Assembly (NCBI GenBank): GCA_964425745.1 | Contig: CAYRNW010000011.1 | Location: 1-64,000 of the forward strand | Reading direction: 5' to 3' | DNA length: 64,000 nucleotides | Source of the DNA: CALCNS01 sp964425745 | GTDB taxonomy: Bacteria; Bacillota; JAAYKD01 | Part shown: one piece after another, positions 1 to 8,878 of the stretch | How the letters are laid out: each line of letters opens with the position of its first letter | How positions within the stretch are numbered: the stretch's first letter is position 1 | Notes under the pieces: generated by a model | What the model saw: the letters and a program-made list of their open reading frames with translations, nothing else | Told to the model about the DNA's origin: nothing | The model's database searches: none | Program-made: the position numbers and the translations under genes

Positions 1-48
1 AAAGTGCGGTCAAAAGTTCCTGTCAGTTTGCGGCCAAAGCTACTTGGC
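1..48 (+). repeat. Degenerate 24-bp direct repeat at window edge
   Basis: Bases 1-24 and 25-48 align at about 15 of 24 positions, sharing a TGCGG-CAAA core and a CTTGGC/CCTGTC end. They abut the point where PPK2 homology starts. More units may lie upstream of the window. Confidence 0.4.
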
Positions 49-691
49 AGCAACACTAAATCCCAGAACTTGTCATATCGTTGCACTACCCAAGCCTACC
101 GAGAAAGAACGAAGCCAGTGGTATTTTCAGCGATACGCAGCACATTTGCCCAGTGCGGGAGAAATCGTTTTATTTGACAGAAGCTGGTATAACCGAGCAG
201 GAGTCGAACGGGTTATGGGCTTCTGCACCGATGCAGAGTATTGGGAGTTTCTCAAAGCCGTACCCGCTTTCGAAGAAATGTTGATGCGTTCTGGGATCAT
301 TCTAATCAAATATTGGTTTTCTGTTACCGACGAAGAGCAAGAAGAACGGTTTCAAGACCGGATCAACGATGATGCAAAGCGCTGGAAACTGAGTGAAATG
401 GATAAAGAAGCGAGAGCCAGATGGGTCGATTATTCTAGAGCGAAAGACGTTATGTTTCATTATACCGATACAGCAAAATCTCCTTGGTACGTCGTTGATT
501 CCAACAAAAAACGCTACGCTCGTCTTAATGTGATTTCCCATTTGTTATCGATGATTGATTATGAAGATATTCCTCATCAAGAATTTATCTTGCCCGAAAG
601 GCAAACCGATGAAGGGTATGTGCCTGCCCCCATCGATCCTTCTAAAATGATACCCGATATTGCTTCGACCTTTGTAAAAAAACAAAAATAA
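1..691 (+). CDS. PPK2-family polyphosphate kinase, 5'-truncated
   Basis: C-terminal part of a type 2 polyphosphate kinase, which moves phosphate between polyphosphate and nucleotides in the cytosol. From the LNPR motif (about base 59) onward it follows the family closely: VALPKPT, then QWYFQRY, then the lid motif FDRSWYNRAGVERVMGF, then the conserved R/D pattern around KRWKLSEMD. The Walker A loop that should precede LNPR is absent. The frame stays open to the window edge, but the first ~19 codons do not resemble PPK2 and lie in a degenerate 24-bp repeat. Either the real N-terminus is outside the window or the gene is broken by the repeat. A TTG at 44 could serve as a start but would leave a protein with no P-loop. 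The family assignment is firm; whether it is functional is unknown. Confidence 0.85.
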   Translation, partial: KCGQKFLSVCGQSYLAATLNPRTCHIVALPKPTEKERSQWYFQRYAAHLPSAGEIVLFDRSWYNRAGVERVMGFCTDAEYWEFLKAVPAFEEMLMRSGIILIKYWFSVTDEEQEERFQDRINDDAKRWKLSEMDKEARARWVDYSRAKDVMFHYTDTAKSPWYVVDSNKKRYARLNVISHLLSMIDYEDIPHQEFILPERQTDEGYVPAPIDPSKMIPDIASTFVKKQK

Positions 692-705
692 AGGATGTTG
701 GTTTC

Positions 706-1614
706 ATGCACGAGATTCCTGGGTTTTCTCAATTTAAAAAAGTAGAACCCCTACTCAAGGGGTGGTCCAATGACAAAAAATTCAAAGTAGAGACTCAAGA
801 GGGTACTTTTCTATTGCTCAGAATAGCCGAGATTGAGGAAATCGAGAAAAAGCGAGCAGAGTTTGAATTTATGAAAAAGATCGTTGGTCTGGGAATCCCA
901 ATGTCTCAACCCTTAGATTTTGGTACCTGTAGTCAAGGTAAGAAGGTCTATACGCTCTTAACCTGGTGTGAGGGAGAAGATGCGGAAAGTGTTTTGCCCA
1001 CGCTAACGGAAGAGTTACAATATCATTTAGGGTTTCAGGCAGGGTTGATTTTAAGAAAAATACATTCAATGAAAGCCCCTTTGAATCTAGAGGAATGGAG
1101 TAGGCGATTTAACCGTAAAATCGACACTCGTATTGCAAAGTATAAAGCGTGTGGAATTCATTTCGAGAAAGACGAGCTGATTATTTCTTACTTACAACAA
1201 AACAGAGCTTTATTAGAGAATCGTCCCCAGACGTATCAGCATGGAGATTATCATGTTGGGAATTTAATCGTTTCAAAAGATCTTGCACTTTCGGTCATTG
1301 ATTTTAATCGACCGGATTTCGGAGATCCTTTAGAAGAATTCAACCGTATTGTCTGGAGTGCTACAGTAAGTCCGTATTTTGCAACCGGACAAATTAATGG
1401 TTATTTTCAGGGGGAACCACCGAATGAGTTCTTCGCTCACTTGCTCTTTTATATTGCAGCGAATACAGTATCTTCGATTCCTTGGGCGATCCCCTTTGGA
1501 GAAGAAGAAGTTGAAACGATGAAAAATCAAGCAAAGCAGATCTTGACTTGGTTTAATGACATGAGATCGTGTGTCCCTAGCTGGTACATCAAAGAGTATC
1601 ACGTTGAAGTCTAA
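706..1614 (+). CDS. APH-family small-molecule kinase
   Basis: A 302-aa protein of the aminoglycoside/choline phosphotransferase fold. The catalytic Brenner motif HGDYHVGN is near residues 178-185 and the metal-binding segment VIDFNRPDFGDP near 197-208. The N-terminal lobe (KFKVETQEGTFLLLRIAE) carries the expected nucleotide-binding beta strands. It starts 14 bases after the PPK2 stop, behind AAAGGATG, so it is probably cotranscribed. Family members phosphorylate aminoglycosides, homoserine, choline or fructosamine. The substrate here cannot be read from sequence, and the neighbours do not point to antibiotic resistance. Confidence 0.8.
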   Translation: MHEIPGFSQFKKVEPLLKGWSNDKKFKVETQEGTFLLLRIAEIEEIEKKRAEFEFMKKIVGLGIPMSQPLDFGTCSQGKKVYTLLTWCEGEDAESVLPTLTEELQYHLGFQAGLILRKIHSMKAPLNLEEWSRRFNRKIDTRIAKYKACGIHFEKDELIISYLQQNRALLENRPQTYQHGDYHVGNLIVSKDLALSVIDFNRPDFGDPLEEFNRIVWSATVSPYFATGQINGYFQGEPPNEFFAHLLFYIAANTVSSIPWAIPFGEEEVETMKNQAKQILTWFNDMRSCVPSWYIKEYHVEV

Positions 1615-1651
1615 CAACACTTCTGAAAAAAATGAGAAATGGAGAAAATCA

Positions 1652-1954
1652 ATGAAACCCGAACAAGTTTTAAAAAATTTCTTGGATGAAGATCAAAAGC
1701 TAAAGCAATTTCCAACAAAACGCAAAATGCAAAACTATACCTTGTATTATTTAGCTTCAAAATTTGAAAAGGATAAATTGTATACCGAAAAAGAAGTCAA
1801 CGAGTTGCTTAATCAATGGCATACCTTCCAAGATTCGGCTCTTTTGCGTAGGGAGTTATTCGATAGAGGCTACTTAAATCGCGAACCCAATGGGAGCCAA
1901 TATTGGAAGGAAGAAGAACAACCGAGATGTCCTGAATTCGAAATCTTTCAATAG
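1652..1954 (+). CDS. DUF2087-domain protein
   Basis: A 100-aa protein. The ATG at 1652 follows ATGGAGAAAATCA, which supplies a GGAG site; a longer frame runs back to 1571 inside the previous gene and is unlikely. The pattern FLDEDQKLKQFPTKRKMQNYTLYYLASKF, then LRRELFDRGYLNRE, matches the DUF2087 domain, often the C-terminal part of ArsR-like or MerR-like regulators and also found alone. It has a winged-helix-like character: basic, with K/R-rich helices. No catalytic residues are evident. It overlaps the next membrane-protein frame, so translation may be coupled. Confidence 0.7.
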   Translation: MKPEQVLKNFLDEDQKLKQFPTKRKMQNYTLYYLASKFEKDKLYTEKEVNELLNQWHTFQDSALLRRELFDRGYLNREPNGSQYWKEEEQPRCPEFEIFQ

Positions 1955-3245
1955 AGAAGAGGTGGGGAAATTCAAAAATTCAAAAGCATATCAGTTACTT
2001 TTTTTCTTTGCAATCTTTTTGCTCTTGTCAGCATTCTTTTTTAATAAGCCGGAAGAGATTTGGATGGGAAATCGGGTCATCTTGAATTCACCCGCCAATC
2101 TCTTGACCGATTACTTTTATATTGCCAATATCGGTGCTGCCATGTGGAATGCCGGCTTAATGGTTCTTAAGAGTATCGTAATCCTGAAATTATCTAAGGT
2201 TCAACTTTCCGGAGCGCACTTGGCAGCCGTCTTTACAGTGGCAGGGTTTTCCTTGTTCGGCAAGAATTTATATAATTCGCTGCCAATCATCTTGGGTGTC
2301 TTTATGTTCACTAAGATGTATCGAGTGCCGTTCAAAGAGTATCTGTTACCTGCTTTATATGGTACCGCCCTAGGTCCGTTGGTCTCAGAGATTACTTTTA
2401 ATGTCGGCTTGCCTCTGCAATTTGGTTACCCTCTAGGGATCCTTGTTGGGATAATTACGGGGCTAATACTTCCGCCCTTGTCAGAACACACGAAAGGGTT
2501 TCATCAAGGGTTGAGTTTGTACAATATTGGCTTCGCAGCGGGATTGATTGGTACCTTCGCTATTGCAATCTTACGGGGCTTTGATGTCAGTATCACTACT
2601 GTTAGCCTAGTCTCCAGTGGCAACAACCAGGCTTTAACGATTTTTCTGGGCTTCTTATTTGGGATGATGCTCATTCTGGGCTTCCTTTGGAATGGATCCT
2701 CATTTCGCGGATTGAAGGATTTGTTACAGGAGAAAAACCTTATTAAAAGAGACTATGTACTGGCTTTCAACCTTCCTGTTACCCTAATCAACATGGCTTT
2801 GATGGGCTTCTTAGGCTTGGCTTATGTTTTGGCTGTAGGAGGGGAAATCAACGGTCCGGTCATCGGTGGAATTCTGACCATGGTAGGTTTTGGTTCTTAT
2901 GGCAAACACCCGCTAAATTGTATTCCAATTATGATCGGGGTTTTCTTGACCGGAATTCTAAGCATCCACCAAGTTACCTCAATGAGTATGCTGCTTGCTG
3001 CTTTGTTTGGCACGACACTTGCTCCAATAACGCAGATCTATGGTCCTCTGGCAGGTATTGTAGCGGGATCTTTACATACCTTTTTAGTGGTCAATGTTGG
3101 GATTCTTCACGCGGGGATGAATTTGTACAATAATGGATTTTCGGGTGGCTTTGTTGCGGCAGCGTTATCTACATGGTATGATGCAATCGATCAATATCGT
3201 CGTGGTGAAAAAGCCAAGGGCTATTTGTATCGAAGAATCAAATAG
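1890..3245 (+). CDS. DUF1576 multi-pass membrane protein
   Basis: A membrane protein of up to 451 aa with about ten to twelve hydrophobic helices. Two internally similar halves show in the paired motifs GAHLAAVFTVAGFSLFGKNLYN and GPVIGGILTMVGFGSYGKHPLN, and in GLSLYNIGFAAG and GMNLYNNGFSGG. This is the DUF1576 family of unknown function; the inverted or repeated halves suggest a transporter. The start is uncertain: ATG 1890 lies inside the preceding gene without a ribosome site, and GTG 1962 follows AGAGAAGAG directly. The first helix begins near base 1990, so both starts are compatible with the topology. Confidence 0.75.
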   Translation: MGANIGRKKNNRDVLNSKSFNREEVGKFKNSKAYQLLFFFAIFLLLSAFFFNKPEEIWMGNRVILNSPANLLTDYFYIANIGAAMWNAGLMVLKSIVILKLSKVQLSGAHLAAVFTVAGFSLFGKNLYNSLPIILGVFMFTKMYRVPFKEYLLPALYGTALGPLVSEITFNVGLPLQFGYPLGILVGIITGLILPPLSEHTKGFHQGLSLYNIGFAAGLIGTFAIAILRGFDVSITTVSLVSSGNNQALTIFLGFLFGMMLILGFLWNGSSFRGLKDLLQEKNLIKRDYVLAFNLPVTLINMALMGFLGLAYVLAVGGEINGPVIGGILTMVGFGSYGKHPLNCIPIMIGVFLTGILSIHQVTSMSMLLAALFGTTLAPITQIYGPLAGIVAGSLHTFLVVNVGILHAGMNLYNNGFSGGFVAAALSTWYDAIDQYRRGEKAKGYLYRRIK

Positions 3246-3335
3246 AGGTCACCACAGAAACAGGATAATTGTAAGCAGTGTAGAATAGAATTTATCGGGT
3301 CAATTCGGATTTTATATTTGAGAGGAGTGGAATAC

Positions 3336-4472
3336 ATGGGCTTGGTTGCTAATGTTGTTATCAACTCTTATTCCATCCTCATTTTGTTTGTCATGTATTT
3401 TCACTCCTCCAAAAATCCATATAAGATGTCCTTACAGCATCGCCTTTATATGAATTTGCTCAAACTGACCGTGATTATGTTAATTACAGATACGTTAGGA
3501 AGATTCGACGGAAATTTGTATGCGATTTATCCGCTTTTAAACAAAGTGGGTAATTTTGTTGTATTTGCTTTACAACCCATTATTCCAGTTACTTGGGTTA
3601 TGTATGCACACTTTAACATTTTTCAAGACGAAGAAAGAACCTTGATGCTTCGAAAACCGTTAGCTTTTATCGTGCTAGCAAATTTTATTTTAGTTATCAC
3701 AAATCAAGTTACCGGTTGGTATTACACGATTGATGCTGCAAATATTTATTATAGAGGTCCCTACTACTTTGTTTCGGTTTTTTGGACTATCAGTTTGGTG
3801 ATTGCTGCTTTTATTATGATTCTCAAGAATCGGGACAAGGTAGAAAAAAGACATTATAATTCACTGCTCTTCTTTGCGATACCCCCAGTGATCAGTATTT
3901 TTCTGCAAATTCATATTTATGGGATCTCTTTCATGCTCAACGCCATTGTGCTTTCATTGCTGATCATCCTTCTAAATATCCAAAATCAAAGTATGTATAC
4001 GGATTATTTGACGGGAGTTTATAACAGGAAATGGCTCGATTTCGCAATCAATAACCGCATCAGTAAAAGTAATGCCCGCTCTTCTTTTGCGGCAATTTTG
4101 ATTGATCTTGATGACTTCAAGATCATCAATGATACCTATGGGCATGATGTTGGAGATAAAGTCTTACAAGATATAACCAAGGTTTTGAAGAACTGCTTGA
4201 GTTCAGAGGTGTTATTGGCGCGGTATGGTGGAGATGAGTTTTATATCCTTCTAAATAGTGGAGAACCAGCAGTAGTTCAGGAAACCATAGAACAACTTCA
4301 AAGTTGTATGAAAATATATAACGAAACCAATGAGCAAGGATTTAAAATTTCAATAAGTGTTGGCAGCATTGTTTATGACCCCTCCAGCAATTGGAGTGTT
4401 TTGGATTTTGAGAAGAAAGTGGATGAACTGCTCTACTTGAACAAAAGAAATAAGAAAAGTAGCAAGGGCTAG
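3336..4472 (+). CDS. Membrane diguanylate cyclase (GGDEF)
   Basis: A 378-aa signalling enzyme predicted to make cyclic-di-GMP from two GTP. Roughly residues 1-215 hold six or seven hydrophobic helices forming a membrane sensor. The GGDEF domain follows from YTDYLTGVYNRKWLD. The substrate-binding region is DDFKIINDTYGHDVGD and the active-site loop ARYGGDEF is intact, so catalysis is likely. The usual RxxD inhibitory I-site upstream of GGDEF is not present (SSEV instead). ATG 3336 is preferred over TTG 3318 because AGAGGAG lies just upstream. No EAL or HD-GYP partner is in the window. Confidence 0.88.
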   Translation: MGLVANVVINSYSILILFVMYFHSSKNPYKMSLQHRLYMNLLKLTVIMLITDTLGRFDGNLYAIYPLLNKVGNFVVFALQPIIPVTWVMYAHFNIFQDEERTLMLRKPLAFIVLANFILVITNQVTGWYYTIDAANIYYRGPYYFVSVFWTISLVIAAFIMILKNRDKVEKRHYNSLLFFAIPPVISIFLQIHIYGISFMLNAIVLSLLIILLNIQNQSMYTDYLTGVYNRKWLDFAINNRISKSNARSSFAAILIDLDDFKIINDTYGHDVGDKVLQDITKVLKNCLSSEVLLARYGGDEFYILLNSGEPAVVQETIEQLQSCMKIYNETNEQGFKISISVGSIVYDPSSNWSVLDFEKKVDELLYLNKRNKKSSKG

Positions 4473-4492
4473 GAAATAAAGGAGAACGATTT

Positions 4493-5368
4493 ATGGAACA
4501 CAAAGCCCAACGCGAAGGGAAGCTGATTTCTTTTTTGCGCGAAGAAATGGGGGTTTCGGCGCGTGCTGTGCAACGCTTAGCGAAAGATCAACGGCTCCGA
4601 GTGAATCATTCGACTGCAAGGCTATACCAACCCATAAAAGTGGGAGATTTCATCGAAGTTCTTCAGATCGAAGAGGAACCTCTTTGTGTCCCTGAAGAAG
4701 GCGAACTCTCTGTTCTCTATGAAGATGACTTTATTTTGCTGCTCGATAAACCCGTCGGCATCACCATACATCCTACTTCAGCCCGAGATCTTGGCACATT
4801 TGCAAATCGCATTGCTTGGTATTATCAAGAGAAGCAAATCAAGGCAGGAATTCATTTTCTTAATCGACTGGACCGCGATACCTTTGGGGTGGTTCTCGTT
4901 ACCAAAGATTCTCAGACCCATGCCACAATGAGTGCACAATTGCAAAAAGGCATCGTTAAAAAGATCTATCATGCACTTGTCTTTGGCAAACCCAAAGTTC
5001 CGACGGGGGACATCAATCTTGCCATAGGTAAGGTCGAGGGGAATCCGATTTTACGTATGACTCGTACAGATGGACAAGCCGCCACCACAGCGTATCGTGA
5101 AATGGCAACAGGACGAATGACCAGTTTACTGGAACTAAGTCCGCAAACGGGGAGGACACATCAACTGAGAGTTCATTGTGCAGCAATGGGATTTCCAATC
5201 GTTGGAGATGAACAATATGGGAGCATAGCCTCAAAGCAATTTTCAAAACGCCACAAGTTGACGACTCAGCAACTGCAATCGTATTCGTTGACTTTTCTGC
5301 ATCCCAATTCGAAACAGCCTATTACCATCAAATCCAAGCTTAAATTGGTAACACAAGCACTTTTATAG
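4493..5368 (+). CDS. RluA-family RNA pseudouridine synthase
   Basis: A 291-aa enzyme predicted to isomerise uridine to pseudouridine in rRNA or tRNA. An S4-like RNA-binding segment covers about residues 12-60. The catalytic motif is HFLNRLDRDTFGVVLVTK with the conserved Asp after RL. The RluA-type closing motifs LLELSPQTGRTHQLRVH and FPIVGDEQYG follow. The family usually reads HRLDxxTSG; here Asn precedes RLD and Phe replaces Ser. AAGGAGAACG precedes the ATG. A terminator follows immediately. The exact target cannot be assigned. Confidence 0.88.
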   Translation: MEHKAQREGKLISFLREEMGVSARAVQRLAKDQRLRVNHSTARLYQPIKVGDFIEVLQIEEEPLCVPEEGELSVLYEDDFILLLDKPVGITIHPTSARDLGTFANRIAWYYQEKQIKAGIHFLNRLDRDTFGVVLVTKDSQTHATMSAQLQKGIVKKIYHALVFGKPKVPTGDINLAIGKVEGNPILRMTRTDGQAATTAYREMATGRMTSLLELSPQTGRTHQLRVHCAAMGFPIVGDEQYGSIASKQFSKRHKLTTQQLQSYSLTFLHPNSKQPITIKSKLKLVTQALL

Positions 5369-5386
5369 AAATGTGAAACACAAAAA

Positions 5387-5427
5387 GGGTTCCCATGGCA
5401 AAAAACCATGAGAACCCCATTTTTTTA
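5387..5427. terminator. Bidirectional intrinsic terminator
   Basis: Stem GGGTTCCCATGG with CCATGAGAACCC and an A-rich loop. A T-run lies on the 3' side and an A-run on the 5' side, so it can serve the convergent genes ending at 5368 and 5447. Confidence 0.85.
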
Positions 5428-5446
5428 TAGGTTTACACGATACATC

Positions 5447-6010
5447 TTATAACGGTAAAACGTTTTTTCCAAATTCTTGGTTCAAAATTTGTGCCATAGC
5501 GTTATATAATGCTGAAGAACCACAGAAAATTCCAACATAACCAGCAAAGGTGTGAATGGGATGCGAACCGGTGAAGTTGGCAGCGGCAAGAAGGAAAAAC
5601 AGCACAGCTAAACTACCGAAAACCACCTGAGTGGCACGATTGTGCTTGAGTGTACCAATAAACATGAAAGCTGTAAAGATTCCCCACAAACTTAAATACC
5701 ACCCCATGCTAAGAGGATCGGCTGCAGCAATACCGGGGAAGGGTTGAATCCAGATTAAAATCAAAGACCACCAAAAGAAACCATACGCTGTAAAAGCAGT
5801 TGCACCAAAGGTATTATTTTTTTTGAATTCCATAATCCCGGCAATGATTTGAGCGGCACCTCCCAAAGCAAAACCCATGGCCAAAATAACAATAGACAAG
5901 GGTGTAAACCCGGCATTGTGGATATTCAACAGAACAGTGGTCATGCCAAAACCTAGGAGACCAAGTGGAGCCGGATTCGCAATGTTGGATGATTGAGATG
6001 ATGTAGCCAT
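5447..6010 (-). CDS. GPR1/FUN34/YaaH (SatP) acetate transporter family
   Basis: A 187-aa membrane protein with six hydrophobic helices. The family signature NPAPLGLLGFGMTTVLLN(I)HNAG sits at the N-terminus. Family members move acetate or succinate with protons. The longer frame to 6067 adds 19 residues that do not match the family. ATG 6010 is chosen because it places the signature near residue 10 and has AAAGGAC about 11 bases upstream. It is convergent with the pseudouridine synthase and divergent from the lysine-riboswitch transcript. It is probably an acetate/succinate permease, fitting a fermenter. Confidence 0.88.
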   Translation of the reverse strand: MATSSQSSNIANPAPLGLLGFGMTTVLLNIHNAGFTPLSIVILAMGFALGGAAQIIAGIMEFKKNNTFGATAFTAYGFFWWSLILIWIQPFPGIAAADPLSMGWYLSLWGIFTAFMFIGTLKHNRATQVVFGSLAVLFFLLAAANFTGSHPIHTFAGYVGIFCGSSALYNAMAQILNQEFGKNVLPL

Positions 6011-6151
6011 AAAGTAGTGATGTCCTTTCTCATGTTCGAATTTGTTTACAGTCGTATATGCTATCACTGCCGCATCTAAAACTCAAGCAGTTGTTTATGA
6101 AGTTCATAGTCACTATTCGATAGTTCGTAAAAAACTTTCTTGAGAAAAAGC

Positions 6152-6180
6152 TTGACAAGGTGAAGTGTTTGTGTTATTGT
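6152..6180 (+). promoter_or_regulatory. Sigma-A promoter for lysine-riboswitch transcript
   Basis: TTGACA at 6152-6157, a 17-base spacer and TATTGT at 6175-6180. It lies about 25 bases before the riboswitch aptamer. Confidence 0.8.
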
Positions 6181-6204
6181 TCTGCGTATTACAACAAAAT
6201 ATAG

Positions 6205-6364
6205 GAGATAGAGGAGCGAGGACCATTAGTATTCTACTGCGACAACAGTGCATTGGCGGTAGAAGAAAGGGGAGCTTCGCCGAAGTTTTTCTTGTTTGCC
6301 TGAACAAGAACAGCTGGGCTTCAGCAGAATATGCTGAGGACTGTCACTTAGGTGGAGAGCTATC
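6205..6364 (+). ncRNA. Lysine riboswitch (L-box) aptamer
   Basis: The conserved lysine-aptamer blocks appear in order: GATAGAGGAGCGAG, an AGTA-like segment, GGGGAGCTTCGCCGAAG, CAGCTGGGCTTCAGC, then GGACTGTCACT followed by GGTGGAGAGCTATC. The last block closes helix P1 with the first. A terminator hairpin follows at 6398-6432 ahead of an amino-acid ABC importer. Known L-boxes of this build turn expression off when lysine is high. Inference: the downstream importer takes up lysine. Confidence 0.93.
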
Positions 6365-6397
6365 ATGAAGATCGTTTCGATTTTTCGTACGGTTTTT

Positions 6398-6432
6398 AGG
6401 AGCTTTTCTTAAGTGAAAAGCTCCTTCTTTTT
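6398..6432 (+). terminator. Riboswitch expression-platform terminator
   Basis: Stem AGGAGCTTTTC with GAAAAGCTCCT, a six-base loop, then TTCTTTTT. It lies between the lysine aptamer and the binding-protein gene, so it is the likely off-state structure. Confidence 0.88.
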
Positions 6433-6454
6433 GAAAAATGAAAGGAAGATCGTC

Positions 6455-7291
6455 ATGAAAAAAATCGCATCACTCCTCCTCTTTGTCTTGTTAGCCTTAA
6501 CCTTATCGGCTTGCTCCGCTCCGGCACCAAGCGAACCTGAAGTCAAAACCCTACGTGTCGCTATGGAATGTGGCTATGCCCCCTATAACTGGAGCCAAGA
6601 AAATGATGACAACGAAGCCGTTGCCATTGCCGACAGTTCCAATTTTGCCAACGGCTATGACGTTATGATGGCGAAGCGAATTGCTGAAGCCAATGATTAT
6701 GAACTTGAAATCGTTCGCCTTGATTGGGATTCCTTGATTCCCGCATTGCAATCCGGTGAAGTAGATGCCGTTATTGCCGGCCAATCGATCACTGCGGAAC
6801 GTCTGGAACAAGTAGATTTCTCTACACCGTATTATTATGCATCGATCGTGACCTTGACCAACAAAGACAGTGTATATGCCAACGCCACGGGATTATCTGA
6901 TTTAGCCGGAGGTACCGCCACCTCTCAATTAGGAACCGTATGGTATGAGGTCTGTTTGCCACAAATCGAGAATGCAACGATTTTACCGGCACAAGAATCG
7001 GCTCCTGCCATGTTAGTGGCATTGAATGCCAATGCTGTTGACTATGTCGTCTGCGACCTTCCTACCGCCATGGCTGCGACTCAAGTCTATGAAAACATGG
7101 TCATTTTAGATTTCACGGGCACGGAAGATGATTTCGAAGTATCGGAAGAAGAAGTGAATTTGGGTATTTCTGTTAAAAAGGGAAACACCGAGCTGCTTGA
7201 AGCAATCAATAGTGTTTTAGCCGAATTAACAGTTGAAGATTTTGAAGAAATGATGGATGCTGCAATTGCGATTCAACCCTTGTCTGAATAA
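6455..7291 (+). CDS. Amino-acid ABC transporter substrate-binding lipoprotein (probably lysine)
   Basis: A 278-aa family 3 solute-binding protein anchored outside the membrane. A lipoprotein signal ends in the lipobox LSAC near residue 20. The mature domain starts KTLRVAMECGYAPYNW and contains SGEVDAVIAGQSITAERLEQVDFSTPYY, typical of polar amino-acid binders (HisJ/ArtJ type). ATG 6455 is chosen over 6413 because the latter lies inside the terminator stem and AAAGGAAG precedes 6455. It is first of three genes (binding protein, permease, ATPase). Lysine specificity is inferred from the riboswitch. Confidence 0.92.
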   Translation: MKKIASLLLFVLLALTLSACSAPAPSEPEVKTLRVAMECGYAPYNWSQENDDNEAVAIADSSNFANGYDVMMAKRIAEANDYELEIVRLDWDSLIPALQSGEVDAVIAGQSITAERLEQVDFSTPYYYASIVTLTNKDSVYANATGLSDLAGGTATSQLGTVWYEVCLPQIENATILPAQESAPAMLVALNANAVDYVVCDLPTAMAATQVYENMVILDFTGTEDDFEVSEEEVNLGISVKKGNTELLEAINSVLAELTVEDFEEMMDAAIAIQPLSE

Positions 7292-7319
7292 GCATTGCGC
7301 TCAATAAGGAGTAGGTCTC

Positions 7320-8111
7320 ATGTCTAATTTTTGGCTTGGTGTTGTGAAAAGCTGGAGCAAATACGGAACTTCCTACATGATGGGTGCTAGAAACACTCTA
7401 CTCATATCGTTGGTGGGTACCTTTTTTGGGTGCTTAATCGGTTTTGCGGTCGGTGTTGTGCAAACCATTCCATCAAATCCCAAAGATCCATGGCTAAAAA
7501 GGGTTGTACTAAAGTTGATCAATCTACTCCTAACGGGTTATGTTGAGCTCTTTCGCGGAACCCCGATGATTGTGCAATCGGTCTTTATCTACTATGGAGC
7601 TCGGATTGCTTTCAATTTATCGATGGACATGTGGACCGCTGCTTTCTTCATCGTTTCGATCAACACCGGAGCCTATATGGCAGAAACGGTACGCGGAGGG
7701 ATTTTATCGATTGACTCTGGTCAAACCGAAGGAGCCAAAGCTGTAGGGATGAATCATTGGCAAACCATGTTGCACGTAATTTTACCGCAAGCCTTTCGCA
7801 ATATCATTCCCCAAATCGGCAACAACTTTATTATCAATATCAAGGATACTTCAGTTTTGTCGGTCATCAGTATTACCGATCTATTCTTTGTACACAAAAG
7901 TGTTGTGGGCTCGCTCTATTTGTATTTTGAATCCGCAACCATTGTCATGGTCATCTATTTATCGATGACACTGACGGCTTCTCGGCTCTTACGCTGGCTG
8001 GAAAATTACCTCGATGGCGATAACAGCTATGATTTAGCGACTACCGATACCCTGGCTCATACCAGTGGCTTATACAGTTACCGTCCCAGAAAGGAGGTAC
8101 CGCGCAATTGA
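7320..8111 (+). CDS. Amino-acid ABC transporter permease
   Basis: A 263-aa inner-membrane permease of the HisM/GlnP type. The TM domain begins GARNTLLISLVGTFFGCLIGF. The coupling-helix EAA-like motif reads GQTEGAKAVGMNHWQTMLHVILPQAFRNIIPQ. The segment VELFRGTPMIVQ is diagnostic of polar amino-acid permeases. It starts 28 bases after the binding protein and overlaps the ATPase start by four bases, so the three are translationally linked. The C-terminal tail past the last helix (about 30 residues, ending RPRKEVPRN) is longer than usual. Confidence 0.93.
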   Translation: MSNFWLGVVKSWSKYGTSYMMGARNTLLISLVGTFFGCLIGFAVGVVQTIPSNPKDPWLKRVVLKLINLLLTGYVELFRGTPMIVQSVFIYYGARIAFNLSMDMWTAAFFIVSINTGAYMAETVRGGILSIDSGQTEGAKAVGMNHWQTMLHVILPQAFRNIIPQIGNNFIINIKDTSVLSVISITDLFFVHKSVVGSLYLYFESATIVMVIYLSMTLTASRLLRWLENYLDGDNSYDLATTDTLAHTSGLYSYRPRKEVPRN

Positions 8112-8851
8112 ATCAAGATCCGATTTTAGAAATCAATCACTTGAGTAAAATGTTTGGCCAAAATGTCGTTCTTCGGGATATTGATTTTCGAGTTTCCGGT
8201 GGAGATGTGATTAGTATCATCGGTTCCTCCGGTTCAGGGAAATCGACCTTGTTGCGTTGTATCAACCTGTTGGAAACCCCCAATGGTGGTGAAATTTTGT
8301 TCCATGGAAGAAACGTTTTGGAAAGTGGCACCAATATTGCACAGTATCGCGGAAAAGTAGGGATGGTTTTTCAGAACTTTAATCTTTTTTCACATATGAC
8401 CGCTTTGAAAAATTGCACCATTGGTCCGGAATTGGTTTTGAAGCTCAAAGAAGATGAAGCCAAAGAACGTGCTTTGTATTATCTCAATAAAGTGGGCATG
8501 GCTCCGTATATCCATGCGAAACCAAAGCAACTTAGTGGCGGGCAAAAACAGCGCGTTGCCATTGCGCGAGCGCTGGCCATGGAACCGGAAATTTTGCTCT
8601 TTGACGAACCCACCTCGGCCTTGGACCCGCAAATGGTGGGGGAAGTCTTGACAGTCATGCGCAACTTAGCCTCTGAAGGATTGACCATGTTAGTGGTGAC
8701 CCACGAAATGGCCTTTGCACGAGACGTTTCCAGTCATGTGGTTTTTATGAAAGACGGCATTCTCTGGGAAGAGGGAACACCAGATCAAATATTTGAACAT
8801 CCAACAAAAATTGAAACCCAAGAATTCTTAGCGCGGTTCAGAGAACACTAA
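8108..8851 (+). CDS. Amino-acid ABC transporter ATP-binding protein
   Basis: A 247-aa ATPase that energises the importer. Walker A is GSSGSGKSTLLRCINLL, the Q-loop MVFQNFNLFSHMTALKN, the signature LSGGQKQRVAIARAL, Walker B ILLFDEPTSALDP, and the switch His sits in VVTHEM. It starts with TTG at 8108 behind AAAGGAGG, overlapping the permease stop. It closest resembles GlnQ/HisP-type polar amino-acid ATPases. A strong terminator follows. Confidence 0.95.
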   Translation: MNQDPILEINHLSKMFGQNVVLRDIDFRVSGGDVISIIGSSGSGKSTLLRCINLLETPNGGEILFHGRNVLESGTNIAQYRGKVGMVFQNFNLFSHMTALKNCTIGPELVLKLKEDEAKERALYYLNKVGMAPYIHAKPKQLSGGQKQRVAIARALAMEPEILLFDEPTSALDPQMVGEVLTVMRNLASEGLTMLVVTHEMAFARDVSSHVVFMKDGILWEEGTPDQIFEHPTKIETQEFLARFREH

Positions 8852-8878
8852 GAGAACAATAGAAAATAGCAAATCGAA

